Positions 1 to 7,052 of a stretch of 64,000 bases of DNA are shown here, piece by piece. The notes below the pieces were generated by a model. The model was not told the DNA's origin, searched no databases, and saw only the letters and a list, made by a program, of their open reading frames with translations. The DNA is from Sulfitobacter aestuariivivens (GTDB taxonomy: Bacteria; Pseudomonadota; Alphaproteobacteria; Rhodobacterales; Rhodobacteraceae), in the NCBI RefSeq assembly GCF_014763045.1, contig NZ_JACTAG010000002.1:1302001-1366000 (forward strand), in the 5' to 3' direction. Positions within the stretch are counted from its first letter, which is position 1; each line of letters begins with the position of its first letter. The position numbers were made by a program, and so were the translations under genes.

Positions 1-234
1 GGCGTCCTTCTTGAACTGCTCACCGGTCGCAGGGTTGCGGACCATGCGCTCGGGGCGTTCGCGGCAGTAGATCTTGCCAACGCCGGGCAGTGTGACGGCA
101 CCGCCGCCGGACACTTCACGGGTGATCAGGTTGCACACTGCTTCCAGTGCGGCGCCTGCGGATTTCTTGTCTGTACCCATTTCATCTGCCAGAGCGGCGA
201 CGAGCTGAGTCTTTGTCATTGGTTTGGTTGCCAT
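1..234 (-). CDS. HU-family DNA-binding protein (partial, C-terminus cut by window edge)
   Basis: A histone-like nucleoid protein that binds and bends DNA as a dimer. Seventy-eight codons are visible from ATG at 234-232; the end lies outside the window. The amino-terminal helices read MATKPMTKTQLVAALADEM. They are followed by the beta-arm entry with VTLPGVGKIYCRERPERM and the conserved RNPATGE motif, which marks the start of the DNA-binding arm of the HU/IHF fold. It lies downstream of amn on the same strand, but 131 bases of AT-rich spacer with an inverted repeat lie between them, so it probably has its own promoter. HU rather than IHF is inferred from the RNPATG motif. The cysteine in the arm region is unusual, and this may be a divergent HU-like paralogue. 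Confidence 0.88.
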   Translation of the reverse strand, partial: MATKPMTKTQLVAALADEMGTDKKSAGAALEAVCNLITREVSGGGAVTLPGVGKIYCRERPERMVRNPATGEQFKKDA

Positions 235-323
235 GCTTCTTTTTCTCCTTAGACCGCCCGAATGTTGGGCCTCTGTCGGAGAATGTAGCGGCATCTTGTA
301 GGGCAACACAACGAATAGTGGGC

Positions 324-352
324 CAAAAAACCAATAAAACTGCGGTTTTTTG
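324..352. terminator. AT-rich inverted repeat between amn and the HU gene
   Basis: CAAAAAACC at 324-332 and GGTTTTTTG at 344-352 are perfect 9-base inverted arms around an 11-base loop. Further TTTTT runs follow on the plus strand. The repeat sits just downstream of the amn stop and upstream of the HU start, both on the minus strand. It could act as an amn terminator or as part of the AT-rich HU promoter. The arms are A/T-dominated, so the hairpin would be weak. Confidence 0.35.
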
Positions 353-365
353 CGGTTTTTCGCCT

Positions 366-1835
366 TTAAAGGAAGGCTGTTTCGTCAAACGAGCGCAATT
401 TCCGGCTGTGGATGCGTTCCAGCGGCATTTCGCGCAGGTGTTCCATTGCACGGATACCGATCATCAAATGCCGCGAAACCTGCGATTTATAGAAGTCCGA
501 GGCCATGCCGGGCAGCTTTAATTCACCATGCAGGGGCTTGTCCGAGACGCACAAGAGCGTGCCGTAGGGCACGCGGAAACGGTAGCCGTTGGCGGCGATG
601 GTGGCACTTTCCATGTCCAGCGCGATAGAGCGCGATTGTGACAGGCGCTGTACCGGACCGGACTGGTCGCGCAGTTCCCAATTGCGGTTGTCGATTGTGG
701 CCACGGTGCCTGTGCGCATAATGCGCTTAAGCTCGTAACCCTCAAGCTGGGTGACCTCGGCCACGGCCTTTTCCAGGGCAATCTGGATTTCGGCCAATGC
801 CGGGATCGGGATCCAGACGGGCAGGTCATCATCCAGCACGTGATCTTCGCGCAGGTAGGCATGGGCCAGGACAAAATCGCCGAGGTTCTGGGTGTTTCGC
901 AGGCCTGCGCAGTGTCCGACCATCAGCCAGGCATGGGGGCGCAGGACCGCGATGTGGTCCGTGGCGGTCTTGGCGTTCGAGGGGCCGACGCCGATGTTGA
1001 CCAGCGTGATGCCGCCGCCATCCTTGCGCTTGAGGTGATAGGTGGGCATTTGCGGCATCTTAAGCGTGGGCGGAATGGGGGTGTCGCCATCCGTGATCTC
1101 GACGTTGCCGGTGGAGACGAAAGAGGAATAGCCGCTGTCGGGGTCGTTCAGTTGCGCGCGGGCGTATTCCTCAAACTCGGTTACGTAAAATTGGTAGTTG
1201 GTAAAAAGCACGTGGCACTGGAAATGCTCTGCGTTCGTGGCGGTGTAGTGCGATAGCCGCGCAAGCGAATAATCCACGCGCTGGGCAGTGAAGAGAGCCA
1301 GCGGGCGCAGGTCGTCTATCGACTTGTACGTGCCATTCACGATGTCGTCGTTTGTGGTGCTGAGGTCAGGCACATCAAAGATATCGCGCAGGGTAAAGTC
1401 CGCCGCACCGTCCTGGGGAACATTCACGCTTTCGTCGGCAGTGACGGCGAAATGCACCGGAATGGGCGTTTCAGAGGGGCCGACGATAACGGGCTGTTCG
1501 TGATTTTCGATCAGCAGGCGGATCTGCTGGATCAGGTAATGGCGAAAGAGATCGGGGCGGGTGATCGTCGCGGCGAAGGTACCGGGGGAAGACACATGGC
1601 CAAAACTGAGGCGGCTGTCCACGCTGGCGTAGCTTGATGTGGTAAAGCGCAATTCGGGATAGAAGGCGCGGATGCGGGTGTTTTCGGGGGTGTCTTCCAT
1701 CGCGGCGTTGAACTTTTCACGCAGAAAGGTCGTCGCGTCTTCGTAAAGTTCGGTAAGGCGGTCAACAGCTTCGGTCGGGTCCATGAACGCCTCGGCATGG
1801 GGGGCGTCGGGTGTGAGGATTGCTGGTGTGCTCAT
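366..1835 (-). CDS. amn: AMP nucleosidase
   Basis: Cytoplasmic AMP nucleosidase (489 aa), which hydrolyses AMP to adenine and ribose 5-phosphate. The amino-terminal half is the AMP-nucleosidase-specific domain (about residues 15-180). The carboxy-terminal half is the purine-nucleoside-phosphorylase-like catalytic fold, with NIGVGPSNAKTATDH and the phosphate/ribose-site stretch WLMVGHCAGLR, and later ALDMESATIAANGYRF. Length matches the family (about 480-490 aa). An in-frame ATG ten codons upstream exists, but AAGGAAAAC lies 8-9 bases before the ATG at 1835, so I use that start. ade lies 43 bases upstream on the same strand, so the two form a two-gene operon that takes AMP to adenine and then to hypoxanthine. 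Confidence 0.93.
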   Translation of the reverse strand: MSTPAILTPDAPHAEAFMDPTEAVDRLTELYEDATTFLREKFNAAMEDTPENTRIRAFYPELRFTTSSYASVDSRLSFGHVSSPGTFAATITRPDLFRHYLIQQIRLLIENHEQPVIVGPSETPIPVHFAVTADESVNVPQDGAADFTLRDIFDVPDLSTTNDDIVNGTYKSIDDLRPLALFTAQRVDYSLARLSHYTATNAEHFQCHVLFTNYQFYVTEFEEYARAQLNDPDSGYSSFVSTGNVEITDGDTPIPPTLKMPQMPTYHLKRKDGGGITLVNIGVGPSNAKTATDHIAVLRPHAWLMVGHCAGLRNTQNLGDFVLAHAYLREDHVLDDDLPVWIPIPALAEIQIALEKAVAEVTQLEGYELKRIMRTGTVATIDNRNWELRDQSGPVQRLSQSRSIALDMESATIAANGYRFRVPYGTLLCVSDKPLHGELKLPGMASDFYKSQVSRHLMIGIRAMEHLREMPLERIHSRKLRSFDETAFL

Positions 1836-1878
1836 TTTTTGTTTTCCTTGTTCTTTTTGGGGCACATTGGCCCATTGA

Positions 1879-3675
1879 TTATTGCACGATCACGTCAGTG
1901 AATTCGAAAGTGCGCACGTCGACCAGCCCCAGATCGGAGATCCGAAGCTCGGGGATCACCACGAGGGCCAGAAGTGAGTGCTGCATGTAGGCGTTGTTGA
2001 GGGTGCAGCCGCAGTCGCGCATGGCCTGCATCATGTTTTCGGCCTTGGCTGCGACATCTGTCGCGGGGTTGTCTGACATCAGGCCTGCGATGGGCAGTTC
2101 GACCAGCGCGCGTTCTTCGCCGTCCTGGAATATCGTGATACCGCCGCCGACGTCCTTGAGGCGGTTGGCGGCCAGTGCCATTTGATCGGCATCGGTGCCG
2201 ACAACAATCATGTGGTGGCTGTCATGGGCCACGGTGGAAGCCATGGCCATGCACCCCTTGTACCCGAACCCGGAGACAAAGGCGTTTACGACACCTCCTG
2301 TCGCGCGGTGGCGTTCGACAAGTGCGATTTGCGCGACTTCTCCGGTGGCTTGTACGCGGCCTTCGGTAACGGGCAGTTCGAACTGCAGTGCCTTGGTCGG
2401 GGCTTGGTTCTCGACAACGCCGATGACATTGGCGGTCACGCCGTTGGCGCCTTCGGGGGCAGAGATTGCGAAATCATCTACTGTCAGGGTGCGTTTCATG
2501 TTGACGGTGGCGCGCGCATGGTCGGGCCAGGCGTAGTGCGGGCAGTCGACGATGCAGGCGCCGTCCTGCGCGACAATCCGACCGCGCGCGATGACAGTTT
2601 CGATGGGGAGCGATGTCAGGTCTGACGTCAGGATCACATCGGCACGGCGGCCCGGCGTCAACGAGCCGATGTCGCGCTCGAGACCAAAGTGCGTGGCGGT
2701 ATTGATTGTGGCCATTTGCAGGGCGATCAGCGGATCGCAACCACAGTCAATCGCATGGCGGACGACGCGGTTCATGTGACCGTCATTCACCAGCGTGCCG
2801 GAGTGGCAGTCGTCGGTGCACAGGATCATGTTGCGGGGATCGAGGCCTTTTTCCGTGATCGCGGTAATCTGTGTTTCGACGTCATACCATGCGCTGCCCA
2901 GCCGGATCATTGACCGCATGCCCTGCCGCATGCGCGCGATTGCGTCGGCTTCGCAGGTGCCTTCGTGATCGTCAGCCGGGCCGCCTGCGACATAGGCGGC
3001 AAACGCAGGTCCCAAATCGGGAGAGGCATAGTGGCCGCCGACGGTCTTGTGGGCCCGTTGGGTTGCGGCGATTTCGGCCAGCATCTGCGGATCGGCGTTG
3101 CTGACGCCGGGAAAGTTCATCATTTCGCCAAGGCCGATGATGCCGGGCCATTGCATCGCGTCGGCCACGTCCCGGGCGCTGATTTCAAAGCCTGTGGTTT
3201 CCATCCCCGGGGCCGAGGGCGCGCAGGAGGGCATCTGCGTGAAGATATTGACGGGCTGCATCAGCGCCTCGTCATGCATCATGCGCACGCCTTCCAGCCC
3301 CAGCACATTGGCGATCTCGTGCGGGTCCGTGAACATGCTGGTCGTCCCATGCGGGATGACGGCGCGGGCAAATTCCGCCGGTGTCAGCATGCCGCTTTCG
3401 ATGTGCATGTGGCCGTCGCAAAGGCCGGGGATCATGTAGCGGCCCTTGGCGTCGATGATCTGTGTGTCATCCCTCCGGCACTGCGATGCGTCCGGCCCGA
3501 CAAAGGCGATCCGGCCTTTGACGACCGCGATATCATGGTCCGGCAGGGCTTCGCGGGTGTGGACATTGACCCAGATGCCGCCGGTGATGATCATGTCCGC
3601 AGCCGCACGGCCTGCAGCGACATTGACCAGATCGGCGGCCACATCGGGCCATGAAGGGAAAGTGTCTTGCGTCAT
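1879..3675 (-). CDS. ade: Adenine deaminase
   Basis: Adenine deaminase of the amidohydrolase superfamily (598 aa); it converts adenine to hypoxanthine and ammonia. The metal-binding strand carries GLCDGHMHIESGMLTP (about residues 87-102). The FTDPHEIANV loop and the later LCTDDCHSGTLVNDGH segment supply further metal and catalytic residues. ITGGIWVNVHTRE and GRIAFVGP are the small beta-sandwich domain that flanks the barrel. Length fits bacterial Ade. The start is uncertain: GTG at 3690 is in frame, and ATG at 3675 is taken because the family starts near there, although no strong ribosome site is visible. It is the first gene of an ade-amn operon. Confidence 0.95.
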   Translation of the reverse strand: MTQDTFPSWPDVAADLVNVAAGRAAADMIITGGIWVNVHTREALPDHDIAVVKGRIAFVGPDASQCRRDDTQIIDAKGRYMIPGLCDGHMHIESGMLTPAEFARAVIPHGTTSMFTDPHEIANVLGLEGVRMMHDEALMQPVNIFTQMPSCAPSAPGMETTGFEISARDVADAMQWPGIIGLGEMMNFPGVSNADPQMLAEIAATQRAHKTVGGHYASPDLGPAFAAYVAGGPADDHEGTCEADAIARMRQGMRSMIRLGSAWYDVETQITAITEKGLDPRNMILCTDDCHSGTLVNDGHMNRVVRHAIDCGCDPLIALQMATINTATHFGLERDIGSLTPGRRADVILTSDLTSLPIETVIARGRIVAQDGACIVDCPHYAWPDHARATVNMKRTLTVDDFAISAPEGANGVTANVIGVVENQAPTKALQFELPVTEGRVQATGEVAQIALVERHRATGGVVNAFVSGFGYKGCMAMASTVAHDSHHMIVVGTDADQMALAANRLKDVGGGITIFQDGEERALVELPIAGLMSDNPATDVAAKAENMMQAMRDCGCTLNNAYMQHSLLALVVIPELRISDLGLVDVRTFEFTDVIVQ

Positions 3676-3724
3676 GGCATAACATTTCACAGGGTCAGGG
3701 CAGGTTCAAGCGGGGGAACGTGCG

Positions 3725-4144
3725 ATGGATTACGAGAGCATTTCGGCAGAAGATTTCGGCGCTGGGCTGAAGGGTATCGGGCTGAACCTGCTGGTGCGGG
3801 ACGTGGGCCGCGAAGTTTCCTTTTTAGAGACTGTTTTCGGGATGAAGGCGTTTCAGCCGACGGCTGATTTCGCGATCATGCAGTACGGCAATCAGGTGTT
3901 TCAGCTGCACAGTGACGGCACATATCATTCCAACCCCTTGCTGGGGCTGGTGCCCGAAAGCCCGCCGCGCGGAGGCGGGATTGAGATCAGGCTTTACGAC
4001 AGCGATCCAGAGGCGGCTTGCGCTGTTGCCGAAAACGCGGGCGGGACGATCCTGCAAAAGCCGACGGACAAGCCGCACGGGCTGCGCGAGGCATATATCC
4101 TGTGCGAGAATGGCTATGCCTGGGTGGCGAGCCGACCGCTTTGA
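3725..4144 (+). CDS. VOC/glyoxalase-fold protein
   Basis: A 139-aa protein of the vicinal-oxygen-chelate fold. It has the characteristic beta-alpha-beta-beta-beta halves: GLNLLVRDVGREVSFLETVF opens the first half and GIEIRLYDSDPEAACAVAEN the second. The family includes glyoxalases, dioxygenases and resistance proteins. The substrate cannot be read from the sequence, and only some of the usual metal residues are evident. A GGGGGAA ribosome site precedes ATG 3725. The last 31 bases overlap the 3' end of the convergent LysR gene. It is divergent from ade with a 49-base gap, so the promoter region is shared. Confidence 0.75.
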   Translation: MDYESISAEDFGAGLKGIGLNLLVRDVGREVSFLETVFGMKAFQPTADFAIMQYGNQVFQLHSDGTYHSNPLLGLVPESPPRGGGIEIRLYDSDPEAACAVAENAGGTILQKPTDKPHGLREAYILCENGYAWVASRPL

Positions 4145-5037
4145 TCGCGCCCCGATGTAGGTTCGCCGAAATTCCGCAATTCTGATCTAAGCCAGGCGCA
4201 GAAAGTAACGGCCTGTTCCATCTGGGCGGCTTGTGGCGATTGCAGCAGAAAAAACGCCTCTTGCATGGGTGCACGATGGGAAAAGGGCGCAATAAGCGCG
4301 CCGGTCTGAAGATGTTGCCGGGCTGCCAAGTCATAGGCAAGGGCCAGCCCGCCACCAGAAAGCGCAACCGCCAGCGAGACCGAATAGGTTGACGCGTAGG
4401 TGATAGGCGGATTTGGCCAATTTAGAGACTGTTCTTCGGCCCAGACCGACCACATGCCCATCATGTTCGTGCAATCGAACAGAGGCTGTTGGTGTAGCGT
4501 TTCCAGCGTAACCGGATAGTCAGCGGCGCAGACTGGATAATAGAAGTCGGTGTACAAGAGCTCTGCATGGATCGTGTCGGCGGGGCGCAGGGAATGCCGG
4601 ATTTCGATATCGATCCCTTTTGCCATGTCGCGCGGCTGCCAGATTTCGGTTGATATGTTCAGTTGAATGTCAGGGTGCTGCCTGCGAAACGCCCCAAGCC
4701 GGGGTGCCAGCCAGTGAATTGCGAAGGTCAGGTTGCATTGAATCTGCAAGACATCCTGTGTGGCGCGGGTGATGGCGCGGGTGCCGTGGCTAAGCGTGCG
4801 GAAGGCGTCACGCACGACGGGCAGATAGGAAAGGCCGGTCTCTGTCATTTCCAGCGTGCGGGGGCGGCGATGGAACAAGGGGCGGCCCAGATGGCCCTCC
4901 AGCGATTTGATCTGCTGGCTTACGGCGCTTTGGGTCATATTGAGTTCGAGTGCCGCACCCGTAAAGGACAGGGTGCGCGCTGCTGCTTCAAACGCACGCA
5001 GCCAGTTGAGCGGTGGGAGGGTGTCGCGCGGCGCCAT
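4114..5037 (-). CDS. LysR-family transcriptional regulator (GcvA-like)
   Basis: A 307-aa LysR-type regulator. The amino-terminal winged helix-turn-helix (about residues 10-68) reads LRAFEAAARTLSFTGAA and MTQSAVSQQIKSLEGHLG, followed by the linker helix and a periplasmic-binding-protein-like effector domain. It resembles the GcvA/AmpR subgroup, in which PLNWLRAFEAAAR is typical. It is transcribed divergently from the class II aldolase gene. The 100-base spacer contains a T-N11-A dyad (5045-5063), the pattern bound by LysR proteins. The natural inference is control of the aldolase/desaturase operon plus autoregulation. The effector is unknown. The 3' end overlaps the VOC gene. Confidence 0.9.
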   Translation of the reverse strand: MAPRDTLPPLNWLRAFEAAARTLSFTGAALELNMTQSAVSQQIKSLEGHLGRPLFHRRPRTLEMTETGLSYLPVVRDAFRTLSHGTRAITRATQDVLQIQCNLTFAIHWLAPRLGAFRRQHPDIQLNISTEIWQPRDMAKGIDIEIRHSLRPADTIHAELLYTDFYYPVCAADYPVTLETLHQQPLFDCTNMMGMWSVWAEEQSLNWPNPPITYASTYSVSLAVALSGGGLALAYDLAARQHLQTGALIAPFSHRAPMQEAFFLLQSPQAAQMEQAVTFCAWLRSELRNFGEPTSGRDQSGRLATQA

Positions 5038-5040
5038 AAA

Positions 5041-5073
5041 TTACCCATTAGCATGACTTATGGATTACCCATA
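5041..5073. promoter_or_regulatory. Candidate LysR operator between regulator and aldolase genes
   Basis: CCAT (5045-5048), 11 bases, then ATGG (5060-5063) form the T-N11-A dyad typical of LysR boxes. A second overlapping dyad, TATGG-ATTAC-CCATA, spans 5059-5073. TTACCCAT occurs twice (5041 and 5065). Its position between the divergent regulator and the aldolase gene supports the assignment. No footprint is available. Confidence 0.5.
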
Positions 5074-5137
5074 GTTTTTTCGTTGGTCATGCGGGTCCTG
5101 CGCGGCGCATTCTTTGGCCAAATCAAAGGAGACTCGC

Positions 5138-5893
5138 ATGTCTGTCACGCACCTCAAACCTAACATGGATCACTGGCAGGAACGTGTCGATCTGGCTGCT
5201 GCCTTTCGCTGGACAGCCCGGTTGGATATGCATGAAGGCGTGGCCAATCATTTCTCGCTGGCGGTGAATGACACAGGCACGCAGTTCCTGATGAACCCCA
5301 ATCAGGTGCATTTCAGCCGGATCAAAGCCAGCGATCTGTTGCTGATTGACGCCAATGATCCCGAAACGCTTGAGGGCCCTAATGCGCCGGATCCAACCGC
5401 CTGGGGTCTGCATGGGGGCGTGCACCGCGCCTGCAAACACGCGCGCTGTGTGATGCATGTCCATTCCATCTACGCGACGGTACTGGCGTGCTTGCAAGAC
5501 AGCCGCCTGCCACCGATCGATCAGAACTGCTGTACTTTCTACAACAGGATCGTGATCGATGAGGATTATGGCGGTTTGGCGTTCGAAGACGAAGGTGACC
5601 GCTGTGCCGCGCTGCTGACGGACCCCAAGCAGAAAGTAATGGTCATGGGCAGCCACGGCGTCATGGTGATTGGCGATACCGTGGCTGAGACGTTCAACCG
5701 GTTGTATTATTTCGAACGTGCGGCAGAGACCTATATCAAGGCGTTGCAGACGGGCCTTCCCCTGCGCCGCATTTCTGATGACATCGCTGAGAAAACCGCC
5801 AGCGAATTGGAGCAGTATCCCGATCAGGACACACGGCATCTCGAAGAGCTGAAGGCGATTCTGGACGACGAGGGATCAGATTATGCCGCCTGA
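5138..5893 (+). CDS. Class II aldolase/adducin-family protein
   Basis: A 251-aa class II aldolase/adducin-domain protein, the family of zinc-dependent fuculose-phosphate and ribulose-phosphate 4-epimerase-type enzymes. Probable metal ligands are the histidines of MHVHSIYAT (about residues 108-116), and a later SHGVMVIG segment provides the third. LHGGVHRACKHARCV is the preceding conserved helix. The start is ATG 5138 behind AAAGGAG; an ATG eight codons earlier has no ribosome site. The stop overlaps the first desaturase gene by 11 bases, implying co-translation. The coupling to two sterol-desaturase-family enzymes suggests a lipid or sterol-like substrate route, but the aldol substrate cannot be deduced. 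Confidence 0.85.
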   Translation: MSVTHLKPNMDHWQERVDLAAAFRWTARLDMHEGVANHFSLAVNDTGTQFLMNPNQVHFSRIKASDLLLIDANDPETLEGPNAPDPTAWGLHGGVHRACKHARCVMHVHSIYATVLACLQDSRLPPIDQNCCTFYNRIVIDEDYGGLAFEDEGDRCAALLTDPKQKVMVMGSHGVMVIGDTVAETFNRLYYFERAAETYIKALQTGLPLRRISDDIAEKTASELEQYPDQDTRHLEELKAILDDEGSDYAA

Positions 5894-6875
5894 AATCGAT
5901 ATTCGGGGTGAAGCGGATCGATGGCATTACCATCCGGGGACGGTTGTCGAAAACAATCCGCTGTTCGACTGGCCACCGCGCCCGCGGGCCGTTCTGCAAT
6001 GGTACCGGGCCTATTGGCTGGTAATTTCGACCACCACGCTCAGTTTGCTGATGGCCGTGCTGGCGATTTGGCTTTGGGCACCGTCACCGGATCAGACCGC
6101 GATGCCGGGTGGTTGGGTGATTGCGATCTGGCTGGGGTTTCTGATCCCGCACAGCGCGCTGGCAGGTGGCCTGCATCTTTGGCTTTATCGCGCCAAAGGG
6201 CAGGGCCATAGGCTGAAGTATGACCAGCGCGGACAGGCGGAGAACAACGGCACCTTCACGTTCCGGTCGCAGGTGCGTGACAACATGTTCTGGTCGCTGG
6301 TCAGCGGGATCAGTTTTGCCACGCTTTATACGGTGTCGTGGTTTTGGGCCGCGGGCAACGGCTGGGCAGCGACGACATCATTTGCGGAAAACCCGGTCTG
6401 GTGGGTGGCGTGGTTTCCGCTGATGCTGCTGTGGGGGTCCTTCCATTTCTATTGGGTGCACCGGGCATTGCATGTCCCCATCCTGTACCGGGTGGCCCAT
6501 GCGCTGCACCACCGGAACGTCAATGTGGGGCCGTGGTCCGGCATTTCGATGCATCCGCTGGAGCATGCGATCTACTTTTCTTCATTGCTGATCCATTTTG
6601 TCATTCCCACCAGCCCGATGCATATCCTGTTTCATGTATATGCCTTCACCCTGCACCCGATCTGTTCGCATTCAGGCTTCGACGGGTTGCTGGTGACGGA
6701 CAAGAAGCGCGCGCAGTTGGGCGACTTCTTTCACCAGCTGCATCACAAGTATTTCGAGTGCAATTATGGCACGGTGGAAATGCCGTGGGATCGCTGGTTC
6801 GGCACCTTTCACAACGGCACAGCCGAAGCGACAAAGCGCACGCGGGCCTTCAAGAAACAGATGTATACGAAATGA
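5883..6875 (+). CDS. Sterol desaturase/fatty-acid hydroxylase-family membrane protein 1
   Basis: A 330-aa integral membrane di-iron enzyme of the sterol desaturase/fatty acid hydroxylase superfamily. All three histidine clusters are present: HRALH (193-197), HALHH (206-210) and HQLHH (284-288), with GPWSGISMHPLEH between them. Hydrophobic segments lie at about 45-65, 77-98, 136-158 and 171-188. Such enzymes hydroxylate or desaturate lipids at the cytoplasmic face of the membrane using O2. The gene starts inside the aldolase gene. Its stop codon overlaps the ATG of a truncated second desaturase copy (ATGA), showing the original operon junction. The lipid substrate is unknown. Confidence 0.88.
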   Translation: MPPEIDIRGEADRWHYHPGTVVENNPLFDWPPRPRAVLQWYRAYWLVISTTTLSLLMAVLAIWLWAPSPDQTAMPGGWVIAIWLGFLIPHSALAGGLHLWLYRAKGQGHRLKYDQRGQAENNGTFTFRSQVRDNMFWSLVSGISFATLYTVSWFWAAGNGWAATTSFAENPVWWVAWFPLMLLWGSFHFYWVHRALHVPILYRVAHALHHRNVNVGPWSGISMHPLEHAIYFSSLLIHFVIPTSPMHILFHVYAFTLHPICSHSGFDGLLVTDKKRAQLGDFFHQLHHKYFECNYGTVEMPWDRWFGTFHNGTAEATKRTRAFKKQMYTK

Positions 6876-6954
6876 GCGATCGCAAGGAATGGAACCACAC
6901 ACCGGCGCTGCCGATTGCGGTTTCGCCGTTGTGGCAATGGCCGCCGAAGCCGAT
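6831..6954 (+). repeat. Direct repeat copy 1 (124 bp) at left edge of islet
   Basis: Positions 6831-6954 match 10197-10320 at a constant offset of 3366. The first 70 bases are identical. Eight mismatches fall between 6901 and 6931. The repeat spans the last 14 codons of desaturase 1, its stop, and the first 27 codons of the second desaturase. Confidence 0.97.
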
Positions 6955-6967
6955 TTCGGACATGTAA
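6872..6967 (+). pseudogene. Truncated 5' fragment of a second sterol desaturase gene
   Basis: A 31-codon remnant starts at ATG 6872, overlapping the stop of desaturase 1. Its first 28 codons parallel the intact desaturase 2 at 10238 (MSDRKEWNHTPALPIA, then SPLWQWPPKP). After the repeat ends at 6954, the frame runs into islet sequence and stops at TAA 6965-6967. Seven of the eight differences from the intact copy are synonymous, and the other is Val to Ile. The fragment therefore comes from an allele that was under coding selection, not from a decaying duplicate. Confidence 0.9.
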
Positions 6968-7052
6968 GAGTCAGACTATGCCCGGTGACGTTGACATACA
7001 GGGTTAGATTGATGATCGAGCGCTTGTTAGTCTTTCGTGACGGACGAGCAAA

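Noticed and set aside
2965..3654. A 229-codon plus-strand open frame opposite ade
   Set aside because: It is antisense to a well-supported adenine deaminase gene and shows His/Asp/Gly-rich composition without family features; such frames are usual opposite GC-rich genes.
5123..5839. A 238-codon minus-strand open frame
   Set aside because: Antisense to the class II aldolase gene, with no recognisable domain and no ribosome site.
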